A stretch of DNA of 64,000 bases. Origin: Trichomonas vaginalis G3. Its lineage: Eukaryota; Parabasalia; Trichomonadida; Trichomonadidae. The translations under genes were made by a program, and so were the position numbers. The notes beneath the pieces are model-generated. The model had not been told where the DNA came from. It saw only the letters and a program-made list of their open reading frames with translations, and ran no database searches. Shown piece after piece: positions 43,288 to 52,512 of this stretch; position 1 is the first letter of the stretch, and each line of letters opens with the position of its first letter. The stretch spans positions 11,036,001-11,100,000 of the forward strand of contig NC_067203.1 of the NCBI RefSeq assembly GCF_026262505.1. Direction: 5' to 3'.

Positions 43288-44202
43288 CTACTCTACTTGT
43301 TTGAAGTTGTCAAAATACTCTGTTATTTTTTCCTTTAACAATGGCAAATCTTCTTTGAAGGTAAGTATTGTACAACCTTTCATATCATAGTGTGTTTGAG
43401 GTAACGTATCTTGAACTATTTGTTTCACATCTTCATTTGGGGTCATTGAAATCGGTAAGTTTTCGCGATAGAACCAATTTCTGTCAGATTTGTAAATCTT
43501 AGCAAGGTCGTAAAAGCTTTTGTTGTTTCTTCTGACTAAATGCAACATAACCATATCTTTATCTTCTTCATTTTCCATCTCTTCAGTATAAATCATATAC
43601 TTATAGTTCTTTTCCTTTCCTTTTGGTACCGAACGTGGTATTCTTTTCTGAATGCTTTTGTCTTTTGCTTCAATGACTTCATCTTTTGCTTGAAGTTTCT
43701 TTTCCATCTCTTCACGTTCTTGTCTATGAATTTCGTCAAGAAGTCTGTAAATATTCCAAGCATAACGAGGCGAAGCCCACATTGCAACAGCATTTACAAG
43801 AAGTCTATGTACATAATATCCTCTCAAACCGTTTGGCAATTTTTCACGATTTTCATAGAGTTTTGGCGACTGGGGTTTCTTACGTACTCGCTGTTCTTCA
43901 CTGTTTTCATAGAGTTTTGGCGACTGGGGTTTCCCTCCCACTCGCTGTTCTTCACTGTTTTCAGAAAAAAGTATGTCTCGCTGTGCTTCGCTCAAAAGTT
44001 CTTGTGTGCTTTGGTTCCTAAACCAGTCTTGTGGTTTCTTAGTATCTGGAGCAAAACATGCTGTCAAAATACTTTGCATTTGGTACATATCGTCTTTGAC
44101 CGAACGAATGAGACGGAGTTGTTTGTTAAACTGTATGTACTCATATTCTTCATTTATAGCTTCATGGACTATAACTGTTGTTGTGTTCTCTGTTGTTGAC
44201 AT
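43288..44202 (-). CDS. Maverick KilA-N domain protein
   Basis: 304 residues from ATG 44202, looks whole. The KilA-N core is recognisable: DWFRNQSTQELLSEAQ, then GLRGYYVHRLLVNAVAMWAS, followed by a coiled coil (REEMEKKLQAKDEVIEAK) and a C-terminal region with YMIYTEEME resembling DUF3627-like tails of large DNA virus proteins. Inside is a duplicated 18-residue unit YENSEEQRVxxKPQSPKL. KilA-N is a DNA-binding fold of phages and large DNA viruses. Shares its upstream leader with two other genes of the element. Confidence 0.75.
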   Translation of the reverse strand: MSTTENTTTVIVHEAINEEYEYIQFNKQLRLIRSVKDDMYQMQSILTACFAPDTKKPQDWFRNQSTQELLSEAQRDILFSENSEEQRVGGKPQSPKLYENSEEQRVRKKPQSPKLYENREKLPNGLRGYYVHRLLVNAVAMWASPRYAWNIYRLLDEIHRQEREEMEKKLQAKDEVIEAKDKSIQKRIPRSVPKGKEKNYKYMIYTEEMENEEDKDMVMLHLVRRNNKSFYDLAKIYKSDRNWFYRENLPISMTPNEDVKQIVQDTLPQTHYDMKGCTILTFKEDLPLLKEKITEYFDNFKQVE

Positions 44203-44290
44203 ATCTGTCTTTACATACAAAATAAAAAAATAAATAAAAATAAAATTAGCGTTATTTTCTGACTTTCACAAAAGACCAAAAATAAACGCT

Positions 44291-44905
44291 TTACATGTAT
44301 TTTTCAGCAACTTCGTCAAATAATTTTATAGCTTTATCTATCTCATCTACTTCAAACGTTTCTTTACCTTTTATGGGAGCACCATACATTTTCTCAAACT
44401 TTTCAAGTAGTTCTGTTTCAGCAGCTCTCATATCGTTAACGAACACAACCTTGACTCTATTGACTGTACTGTCATATCTTTGAGTTATATTATATGTTCT
44501 TCCTATCTTATATCTCTTTGTATTGAAGTCCTTCGGTTTCTGAACGATGTAAAGTAAGCCTTCACTGCAACGTTCCGTATCGAATGAACCATATGTTATG
44601 AAGTTATATCCAACAACTGGGTCTAACCATAACAAAACTATTGGTATAAGACTTTTGTCTATAAGATATGCTGTAGTTCCATAGAATCTTACCGATATCA
44701 TAAGCTTAGGATTTCTTGTCAAAATTTTCTGAGTAGAAGCAATTTTAACCCAGTCGTGGGATGTTTTCTTTCCAGATGGAGATATAATGTCTGACAAAGA
44801 ATATTTGTTGTATTTCTTTGAGTATCTTACGTTTAAATCACCTATTCTAACCACTTTGGTGTCATTGTCTATCTTTCTAACTGTTTCAAACTCAATGTTT
44901 AACAT
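44291..44905 (-). CDS. Maverick KilA-N-like protein with T5orf172/GIY-YIG-like tail
   Basis: 204 residues from ATG 44905, looks whole. The N-terminal part (SHDWVKIASTQKILT, then ISVRFYGTTAYLIDKSLIPIV) is KilA-N/MSV199-like. The C-terminal part GLLYIVQKPKDF, YKIGRTYNITQRY and AAETELLEKFEKMYG fits the T5orf172 version of the GIY-YIG nuclease fold (Tyr pair, then Arg and Glu). This pairing is known from large DNA viruses and phages, where it may act on DNA or in regulation. Confidence 0.75.
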   Translation of the reverse strand: MLNIEFETVRKIDNDTKVVRIGDLNVRYSKKYNKYSLSDIISPSGKKTSHDWVKIASTQKILTRNPKLMISVRFYGTTAYLIDKSLIPIVLLWLDPVVGYNFITYGSFDTERCSEGLLYIVQKPKDFNTKRYKIGRTYNITQRYDSTVNRVKVVFVNDMRAAETELLEKFEKMYGAPIKGKETFEVDEIDKAIKLFDEVAEKYM

Positions 44906-44980
44906 TTCTGTTCTTACATACAAGATAAAAAAAATATTTTATAAAAAACTAACTTTATTTTTTCTATCTTAAGGAAATTC

Positions 44981-45310
44981 ATGATTTTCATAGAGTTTTG
45001 GCGACTACGTTTTCTTACGTACTCGCTGTTCTTCATGATTTTCATAGAGTTTTGGCGACCCCGAAGGAAGTCGGTCTCGCTGTTCTTCACTGATTTTCAT
45101 GAGTTTTGGCGACTACGTTTTCTTACGTACTCGCTGTTCTTCATGATTTTCATAGAGTTTTGGCGACTACGTTTTCTTACGTACTCGCTGTTCTTCACTG
45201 ATTTTCATGAGTTTTATGCAAGACCGAAAAAAAACGGTCTAGAGAATTTTCACGATTTTCATAGAGTTTTGGCGACTACGTTTTCTTACGTACTCGCAAT
45301 TTTTTACGAT
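44981..45310. repeat. Tandem repeat array copied from the KilA-N gene
   Basis: Five or so copies of a unit near 54 bp (TTTTCATAGAGTTTTGGCGA, then CTCGCTGTTCTTCA). The same unit occurs twice inside the KilA-N gene at about 43,846-43,965, where it codes the YENSEEQRV repeat. Confidence 0.8.
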
Positions 45311-45409
45311 TTTCATACGGAATCTCTTCTCTCGGTTTTCCTCGGGAAGCAATCTTATGCCATTTTACTCAGATTTTTGTTGCTGAATTCAATAAAAATA
45401 TATTTTAGG

Positions 45410-45759
45410 GTAGAAGGTTAGATCTCACCCGTTTTCTCACCTCATGAATTTTCATGATTTCATCGTACATGTTTTGTCAAGACTTCTTCATCGTAATGAG
45501 CGTAAATCAGACAAAAATAAAGTTTAGGTGAAGAGGTGAGATCTCACCCGTTTTCTCACCTGTTTTCTCACCTCAGTTATTTTATAAGCGTTTTACATGG
45601 TAAACGTTATTTTTGGAATTTTGTGAAAACTCAACGGTTTGACACAAGCCCTAAAAATTATTTTACTCAGAATTTTGTTGCTGAATTCAGCAAAAATAAA
45701 GTTTAGGTGAAGAGGTGAGATCTCACCCGTTTTCTCACCTGTTTTCTCACCTGTTTTTT
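45410..45759. repeat. GGTGAGATCTCACC palindrome block, left copy
   Basis: Three copies of GAGGTGAGATCTCACCC (first one variant), each followed by TTTTCTCACCTG-type repeats. Inverse of the block at 46,790-47,145, so the gene between them is bracketed by long inverted repeats. Confidence 0.75.
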
Positions 45760-46698
45760 TCACAACCGTTTTACATGAATTGTACGATGTATATTTGAAA
45801 TTCTAAACAATTTCGTAGCTTCTATTTCTTCTGTCAGTATGTCAAAAGTTTTAACAATGCCGAAAGTCTCTTTATACTTCTTCTTGACGTCAGACAGAAG
45901 GAAATCTTCTGCTGTTGGATAGTTTTTGTTCAGAAATTCTAACATGTCCATTTTATTTTCTGCTGGCTTTTCTGCTTCTTTCTTTAAGTCTGCATAGTCG
46001 TTTCTCATTCTTTCTATCTCTTTGACGGAGTAGTTATATTTTCTTATTGCTGCTTTACATTTAGAACATTGCGGGTTCATTTTTGCGTTATACATTGAAA
46101 TAAAACCAGCTAAAACAACTAAAGCGTCAATGGTTTTCTTTAAATCTGAAGCAGTTGGTTTTATTTGTTCATTCCATACCTTACCTCTTCTATCTTTATC
46201 TCTTATCTGCCATACACATTTTGCAACTAATGTAACAAAGTTGTCGTAGGTCTTAAACTCCACCGATTTATATATGTCAGAAACATTCTTATATACCATG
46301 TCGCAATCTTTGTCCATAACCTTATGGTTGCAATGAAATCCTAGAAACTCATAGTTTACCTTTCGTATGAACTTCTTTATTTCTACTGAGTCAGTTGCTT
46401 TGACTTCAATTTCATCGAATTCAGGAATGGTTAGTTTTTGTTGTTGGATTTCAGGCAATTTGGGTAAATGGTCAATAATGTCCTGCATTTCATAAAGATA
46501 CTGTTCATTTGTTTCATCTTTCGCACTACAGTCTAAATTACTTGTTAAAAGTTCTTGCTTTATCTTCTGGATTTCTGTTTCAAAAGTATATGAAGAAGGA
46601 ATGAAGCTTTTCATCTCTACTAACATTGACGTAGGATTCATGACTAAAGAGTTTGGTGCTGTTGTTTGAATTGTTGTTGTGCCGATTGTTGAAATCAT
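45760..46698 (-). CDS. Maverick protein between palindrome blocks, unknown
   Basis: 312 residues from ATG 46698 (MISTIGTTTIQTTAPNSLVM); the frame also runs upstream through a low-complexity leader that I do not count. Helical; one possible zinc pair CSKCKAAI and a Cys-His stretch FHCNHKVMDKDC. No known domain. Looks whole. Confidence 0.55.
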   Translation of the reverse strand: MISTIGTTTIQTTAPNSLVMNPTSMLVEMKSFIPSSYTFETEIQKIKQELLTSNLDCSAKDETNEQYLYEMQDIIDHLPKLPEIQQQKLTIPEFDEIEVKATDSVEIKKFIRKVNYEFLGFHCNHKVMDKDCDMVYKNVSDIYKSVEFKTYDNFVTLVAKCVWQIRDKDRRGKVWNEQIKPTASDLKKTIDALVVLAGFISMYNAKMNPQCSKCKAAIRKYNYSVKEIERMRNDYADLKKEAEKPAENKMDMLEFLNKNYPTAEDFLLSDVKKKYKETFGIVKTFDILTEEIEATKLFRISNIHRTIHVKRL

Positions 46699-46789
46699 AT
46701 CTTTTATACAAAATAAAAAAATAAAAAAAAATAAAACTAACTTTATTTTTTTATTTCGGGAAAATTCATGAAAATTCAAGAGGTGAAAA

Positions 46790-47145
46790 AAGAGGTGAAA
46801 AAACAGGTGAGATCTCACCTCTTCACCTAAACATTATTTTTGGGTCATTTACACTCATTACGAAGAAGTTTCGACAAAACATTTACGAAGAAGTCTTGAA
46901 AATTCAAGAGGTGAAAAAAGAGGTGAAAAAAGAGGTGAGATCTCACCTCTTCACCTAAACATTATTTTTGGGTCCTTTACACTCATTACGAAGAAGTCTT
47001 GACAAAACATTTACGAAGAAGTTTTGACAAAACATTTACGAAGAAGTTTCGACAAAACATTTACGAAGAAGTTTTGACAAATTCAAGAGGTGAAAAAAGA
47101 GGTGAAAAAACAGGTGAGATCTCACCTCTTCACCTAAATTATATT
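46790..47145. repeat. GGTGAGATCTCACC palindrome block, right copy
   Basis: Three units, each with AGGTGAGATCTCACCT-type palindromes (near 46,806, 46,926 and 47,112), preceded by GAGGTGAAAAAA repeats and joined by ACGAAGAAGTTTCGACAAAA-type repeats. Inverse of 45,410-45,759. Confidence 0.75.
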
Positions 47146-47147
47146 TT

Positions 47148-48008
47148 TCAATACTTTTTCAGCACTTTTCCGTAGTTATATATGAAAGACAATTCGAGAT
47201 AAAAGTCATAGTACAATGGAATAATATGTTGCACACCATTTGTTGTGAACCAAACTTGAAAGTCAGAGAAACTGTTACTAGGTGGTTCGTAGAATTTAGA
47301 AGCAAAGTCATAAAAGTCCTTACCAATACATAGAAAACTATTGTTGCTTGAACTGAAACTTGCATGACACATAACATTTTGAGGGTCAAACACGTTTCTA
47401 TAAACTGTCAAATCTGCTGGTGGAAGTATAAATTGAAATGGACCATCTGGTGGTAATGGTTCGTTCTGGTTTAGTAACCGAAGAAATTGTGCCCAAGAAC
47501 GTTTGTCTACTTTCCAAAATAAAAACTCTGTATCTCTTGGAGGGTTAATTTCAATCTTTTGAAATGAAACGGTGGAGTTCATCTTGTCATATTCTAGTTT
47601 CAGATAGTATGTTCCATTTAGTAAAGAGTCGTATTTTTCTTGAAATTCCCAATAATATTTGTTCATTTGAGTTTGAAAGTCATTTAGAGTTTTCTCAAGA
47701 CTTTCGTCTGAACGAACTGTAAAGATCCTCATTTCGTCAAATTTGTCTATTAGACCACCAGAACCTTTATTACTGCCATGAAAATATACTGCGAACATAA
47801 ATGCGTTAGTTCTATTTGAAAACAAAACTCTTCTAAATCCTATTGCCTTTGCATCTGAAGGACTTTGAAGCCAACGAATTGGATAGTCAAACCTGTATAT
47901 TCGGGATGAAATTTCTTCATCTGAAATAGTCCTACCAGCATTTGTAAAGATATAGTCTAACGGTTTTGTATCTGCTACTTTTGTTCTTTGTTTTTCAACC
48001 TGAAGCAT
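47148..48008 (-). CDS. Maverick protein, paralogue A of a pair
   Basis: 286 residues, looks whole. Shares with the protein at 53,910-54,757 the marks FDYP(I/L)RWL, KAIGFRR, CHASFSSSNNSFLC/VHASFSGAQNSFLC, YEPPS, SDFQVWFTT and FYLELSFIYNY. Strand-rich, which would suit a virion surface or vertex protein, but function is unknown. Confidence 0.65.
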   Translation of the reverse strand: MLQVEKQRTKVADTKPLDYIFTNAGRTISDEEISSRIYRFDYPIRWLQSPSDAKAIGFRRVLFSNRTNAFMFAVYFHGSNKGSGGLIDKFDEMRIFTVRSDESLEKTLNDFQTQMNKYYWEFQEKYDSLLNGTYYLKLEYDKMNSTVSFQKIEINPPRDTEFLFWKVDKRSWAQFLRLLNQNEPLPPDGPFQFILPPADLTVYRNVFDPQNVMCHASFSSSNNSFLCIGKDFYDFASKFYEPPSNSFSDFQVWFTTNGVQHIIPLYYDFYLELSFIYNYGKVLKKY

Positions 48009-48169
48009 TTAATATATGTAAAAATATATTGTTTTAAAATAGTATGCCATTTCATATTTCTCATCTAACAAACAAGTTTCCCAACGGTCTTCTCCAACAA
48101 ACTCAGCGTACATTTCAAATAAAAAAAAAAATGTCACTTTTTTAAAAATAAATTTTTACTTCATGCAAT

Positions 48170-50304
48170 GTTTTATTTCTGTGCCGTCTTCAAGTATGCC
48201 CCAGTACTTACGCTTGGAGAGGACATGAACTTCGGAAATACCTTATCTAGCTTAAAACAGCCCATCTTTTCACTGACCATTCCCATTTCAATGAGTTTGT
48301 TGTATCCTTCTTCGTTCGTCATGAGTGCGTCAATGTTCTCATAGTAAACCTTCACTTTGGATTTGACTTCGGAGAAGAATTTGTTGTAGTTGTCAAGGAC
48401 TGCTTTTGCGAACTGAGGTAAGACCAATGTTCGACAATAGGTTTTAATGTGGTTACTAAGCCACTTTGACCTTGAGTGAATTCGTACTTCAAAACAAAGG
48501 AGAAAACCTTTCAACAAAGTTGTCGACCTTCTCATAATGTTTACTCTTCATCTCTTGAGGTTCTTAATGGAATATCCCCATGTCGAATTCATAAGCAATT
48601 TGAGTGTCATTGCAAGTTTGGGGTTTGAAGCTTTCCTAATATCATACAGTTGTTGTATGACTTTTCCAACTGTATAGTTCCTTCCCGGGAACTCACCATC
48701 TTCGTTTGGAATTCCAGTCGGAATATATTGGACAAACCTCATGTATGCAGCGTTAAGTCGACATAGTATATATCTTTTCATCTGAGTCGAACTTGTCGCA
48801 ACCAATTGGTCCAGTTTGTGGAAATTCAAGTGAGTCTCTTATCTTCTGAGAAACTTCTCCTGTTATCTCATAAACATCGTCGAAGCAACCTGTTTCATAT
48901 AAAACCTTCTGACCTAACTCAGATGCTCTCCAATACAATTTGACGTCAATTGGATGTCTCAATGGAAGTTTGTTTATAGCATCTTGAAGTTCTTGCAACC
49001 TCATTGGAAGTTCTTCTGGTTCAGGTTGGTATCCGAACAATCCAACTCCTTTTGGAATTGTGTACTTCTTTTGTACTAGAACTTTGTCTGAACAACTTTT
49101 GGTCTTGCTAACAGTGAAAAGTTTGTTTCGTCTTTTGGTACAAAAGTTTCTGTCAGCTTGTCATCTGGAATTGGTTCCAACAAACCTTTCTCGAAAGAAT
49201 GTTTACAGCTCTGACAATGTTGCACTTGCCTTTTCCGAACAATGGGTTTGTAAGACTTTCGTTCAACATGAAGTGGTTGTGGACAATTGCAATCTTCAAC
49301 CATGGTAAATTGAACTCAACAACATAGTCGTCATGTGAAGAACCTTTAGCTGTAGGTATGTTGACTCGGATATTGACATTTGCCAACGGTGCAATTTTTG
49401 CCAATTGACCTCTGAGAATGTACCTTGTCTTCACACATGACTCAAGATACTTCATCTTCTCATCTGTAACAAGACCAGAGTTCCTGAGACATGTAAGAAT
49501 GCAAGGTTCATTGACAATTGTTTCAATTGAATTGTAAATTCCATACCTTGTCAAGTCAATGTCAGACTTATTTATGAAGGGGAAGTATCCAGCATGTTGT
49601 CTGACTGCTTGAGGGTTAGGTTGGTACCATTCGAACTTGACACTTGCAATTCCTTCAATTGCATTCAAAATGTCTGAGTCGGAGTCAACCATTTGTTCTC
49701 TCTTTGTAGTCTTGAAAGCGTCAAGAAGTTTTGCAGCTGTTTGTTCATTGCCATTTGCATAGTAAATGTGACCATCCAAATCCGTTATGGTCAATCTGAG
49801 ATTGTGTCCTTTCTTATTTCCGTCTTGAATTGCAGCAAGTACACCCATGAAGCCTTCTTTGTTCTTTCCTTCGTCAAAGTTTACTGTAAAGGTTCGACCA
49901 GATGTAATTTGACTTCTAACTTCACGATACTTTTCATATGCATATCTTGTTCTTTCCATGGGAGCATGTGTGTCTTCACCTTTTCCTTTTTTCCTTCTCA
50001 AAGGATGCAATTGTTCGTCATGTTTCCAGTAGAATCTGGCAAAGCCGTCGTGTCCTTCAACTTGAGGTTCACTAACATCGAAAGGCATGTCCATAAGACG
50101 TTCTTCTTCTAACCTCTCTAGTCTGTTTGGATAATTGGCACGTGCTGTTTCCAAATCCATTTCGTAGCGAAGACCAGACAATTTGTCATAGACTTTTATG
50201 GGTCTTCCCTTCCTATATTTAAAATTCTTCGAAACTCTCCAACCATATCTTTGCAACTCTGCTTTTATTCTAGCAGATTTTCTATCCATTCTATATGGGG
50301 GCAT
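48170..50304 (-). pseudogene. Maverick protein-primed DNA polymerase B, broken
   Basis: The N-terminal part starts MPPYRMDRKSARIKAELQRY at ATG 50304 and holds the terminal-protein-like and exonuclease region. Downstream are recognisable family B marks: KLLMNSTWGYSIKN (motif B region) and VYYENIDALMTNEE followed by GCFK (motif C region and beyond). Protein-primed polymerases replicate linear DNA from a protein bound to each end, matching an element with terminal repeats. Broken, several interruptions. Confidence 0.75.
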
Positions 50305-50335
50305 TTTTATAAAAATAAAAAAATATTTTTTTTCT

Positions 50336-50920
50336 TTACTTTACATAACCGCCTGCTGCCATAAGTCTTTGACGCCAACCCATACCAGCTAATGAAGGTT
50401 GACTTGGTTTAGTTTGGAAACTAAACTTTGGTTTTGGTTTATCTTCAGTTTTTGGTTTCTCTTCTTCTATCGGTTTTTCGTCACTTTTCGGTTCCTCTGA
50501 CTTTACCTCACCTGCAGGAACAGTTGTGTCGTCAACATCTTCATAAATATCATATGCCATTTGTTTTTGTTTTCCTTTCAACTTTTTGTGTTTGTTGTAA
50601 AGTTTAGAATATTTCGACTCTAAGTCAATGAGATGTTCTATAATGAACTGTTGGTCAGTGAAGTAAACTTTTCCATCTGTTGTCTCGAAAGCTCCTTCAG
50701 ACTTCAATATTTTATTTGTGAGAGTCTGTTTCTTTTTTGAGATACTAGCCGTTCCATTTCTATGAAAAGTGACTTTATAGTTAGGGTTTGTATTTCCAGA
50801 CCTGGCACTTTCTATTATTGAATTTTTCTCTTCATCTGTAAGTTCTTTGACAGGTTTTGACAATGGTTCTGAACTTTTTGTTTGTGGTGTCAAATCTACC
50901 GTTTCAACTTCTTCGGTCAT
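50336..50920 (-). CDS. Maverick hydrophilic protein, unknown
   Basis: 194 residues from ATG 50920 (MTEEVETVDLTPQ). Lys/Glu/Pro-rich, likely disordered, with a coiled-coil centre (LESKYSKLYNKHKKLKGKQ) and a small basic tail GMGWRQRLMAAGGYVK. The upstream sequence TTTTTTACTGAGAT is shared with the small gene just beside it. Looks whole. Confidence 0.55.
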   Translation of the reverse strand: MTEEVETVDLTPQTKSSEPLSKPVKELTDEEKNSIIESARSGNTNPNYKVTFHRNGTASISKKKQTLTNKILKSEGAFETTDGKVYFTDQQFIIEHLIDLESKYSKLYNKHKKLKGKQKQMAYDIYEDVDDTTVPAGEVKSEEPKSDEKPIEEEKPKTEDKPKPKFSFQTKPSQPSLAGMGWRQRLMAAGGYVK

Positions 50921-50939
50921 TTCAATCTCAGTAAAAAAT

Positions 50940-51092
50940 TTAGTTTGGTTTGTTTTCAACTGGTTGTTGTTGTTTTTTAAGTCGGTCTAAAACTTCCTGA
51001 GGTATAGGAAGAACTTGACAAACACGTTGTGTAACTGCTGGAAGCCGACAAATCCATCTTGAACTTATTTGTCTCAATGCTGTATTGTTCAT
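50940..51092 (-). CDS. Maverick 50-residue protein, unknown
   Basis: Starts MNNTALRQISSRWICRLPAV at ATG 51092 and ends QQQQPVENKPN. Its stop lies 20 bases before the next gene's ATG on the same strand, and both share the leader TTTTTTACTGAGAT. Small, basic; no known domain. Confidence 0.45.
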   Translation of the reverse strand: MNNTALRQISSRWICRLPAVTQRVCQVLPIPQEVLDRLKKQQQPVENKPN

Positions 51093-51152
51093 TTCATCTC
51101 AGTAAAAAACTTTACATTCCCCACGTTTGAGGCGGTTGAGGTTGGTTATTGT

Positions 51153-51512
51153 TTACCCATGTTGTGCATGGTTATATCCTCTGTTAAAGAATCTTTCACC
51201 TTGGTCCATATAGTGTCCTGCTTGGTTATAGTAGTCATTTGCTTTGTTATAATAGTTTCCTGCTTGTCTTCCTACATTGTCCATCCATCCTTGAACTTTT
51301 CCTCTTGTTTCAGGATTTGGAATAAGATTTGTTGCATCTCGTGCTACATCCCAACCTTTCTGTACAGTTTGTATAATAGGTTGTGCTTTCTCTTTCAGTA
51401 TACCTAATGTACTCAAAATCTTCCTTCCAACTCCAAATACACCTCTGGCTATTGTTCCCACTGCGGGCAAAAATCTGGATGCAACTCCTGCTAATGCGCC
51501 AAATAAACCCAT
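51153..51512 (-). CDS. Maverick small Gly-rich amphipathic protein
   Basis: 119 residues, looks whole. N-terminus MGLFGALAGVASRFLPAVG continues as a Gly/Ala-rich amphipathic helix with basic residues; the tail is Tyr/Asn/Gln-rich (YYNKANDYYNQAGHYM). A Gly at position 2 would allow N-myristoylation. The style resembles membrane-active minor virion proteins such as adenovirus protein VI; that is analogy, not homology. Divergent from the integrase with 18 bases between. Confidence 0.55.
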   Translation of the reverse strand: MGLFGALAGVASRFLPAVGTIARGVFGVGRKILSTLGILKEKAQPIIQTVQKGWDVARDATNLIPNPETRGKVQGWMDNVGRQAGNYYNKANDYYNQAGHYMDQGERFFNRGYNHAQHG

Positions 51513-51530
51513 TTCTTATGGGTTAAAAAA

Positions 51531-52319
51531 ATGACGAATCCAAACAAGGACCCCTATGTTTCTAAAGCGACAAAGAAAGCACTCATGATAAAAATCTTTA
51601 GTTCAACACCAAATGCTTGGTTTATGGATATCTTGGAAAACATTCCGAGGTATAGAGAAGATGGACCACCATACTGGCTAATATTTGTCGGTCAAAACAC
51701 AAGATACTGTGAAGCCATACCATTATGGTCCAAAATATTTTAGATGTGAAACTGCTTTGACAATATTCGTTGACAAATACCATCCAACAAAACTGACATC
51801 TGACTGTGAAAGTTCTTTCAAATCAGATGATGTAAAAACTATCTGCGTTCAAAAAATGTAAACCAATATTTCATTGTCGACCAAAACCATTCTGCTCTTG
51901 GTGTCATTGACGGTTGTATAAAAAATGTTAAGAGACTTAAACCAACCACAAGGTGGTGAAGCAAATGAAATGTCATATGACGACAAATATAGACACTTCT
52001 CCATGGCAAAGATGAGACAAGTTTTAAATATTTACAATAGCCGTAAACAAAAAGGTTTGGGAAACCACTCCCCGAAGAAATGAAAAACAACCCTGACTTA
52101 GAGAAAGACTATATATTTAATAATTTAGTCAAAAGAGACAAACAAGAAAGAATGCCGGGCTTCAAACTTCAGAAAGGTGACAAAGTAAAAATAGAAATAC
52201 CTAAACGCGACCCATATGAAAATACTATTGACTATGACAACAATGGGAACCGACAGGTACTCACATTCGTGTTCGTAAAAATAGAAGAAAGTATACAAGA
52301 GAATATTATGAAGTTTTAG
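51531..52319 (+). pseudogene. Maverick retroviral-type integrase, broken
   Basis: Recognisable rve-fold integrase: WFMDILENIPRYREDGPPYW holds the first catalytic Asp region, then FVDKYHPTKLTSDCESSF the second, and the C-terminal part (GFKLQKGDKVKIEIPK) resembles the chromo/SH3-like tail of Polinton integrases. It inserts the element, giving 6-bp duplications. Broken. Confidence 0.75.
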
Positions 52320-52325
52320 GCAAAC

Positions 52326-52487
52326 ATGGCAAAATGTACAGACTGCAAGCAGAAAGATAAAACTACTATTGTCAGACCTCGTTTCAAACTTGTCAAAGTT
52401 CAAGGTGGTATACTTTCAAAAACAGTTCCTAACAAATATAAGACAACTCCTGACGAATATGCTAAAGAAGTTGAAAATGACGACTAA
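52326..52487 (+). CDS. Maverick 53-residue protein, unknown
   Basis: Begins MAKCTDCKQKDKTTIVRPRF and ends EYAKEVENDD. One C-x-x-C pair. It starts 6 bases after the integrase stop, same strand. It may be an independent small gene or a tail of the integrase; I cannot tell. Confidence 0.4.
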   Translation: MAKCTDCKQKDKTTIVRPRFKLVKVQGGILSKTVPNKYKTTPDEYAKEVENDD

Positions 52488-52512
52488 GCATTTCTATACC
52501 ATGCGTAAACTG

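Noticed and set aside
43094-45310. Considered a CRISPR-like array
   Set aside because: No unique spacers; the repeats are adjacent tandem units in a eukaryotic element.
44981-45421. Plus-strand 146-residue frame in the repeat array
   Set aside because: Reads the reverse strand of the KilA-N coding repeat; not a gene.
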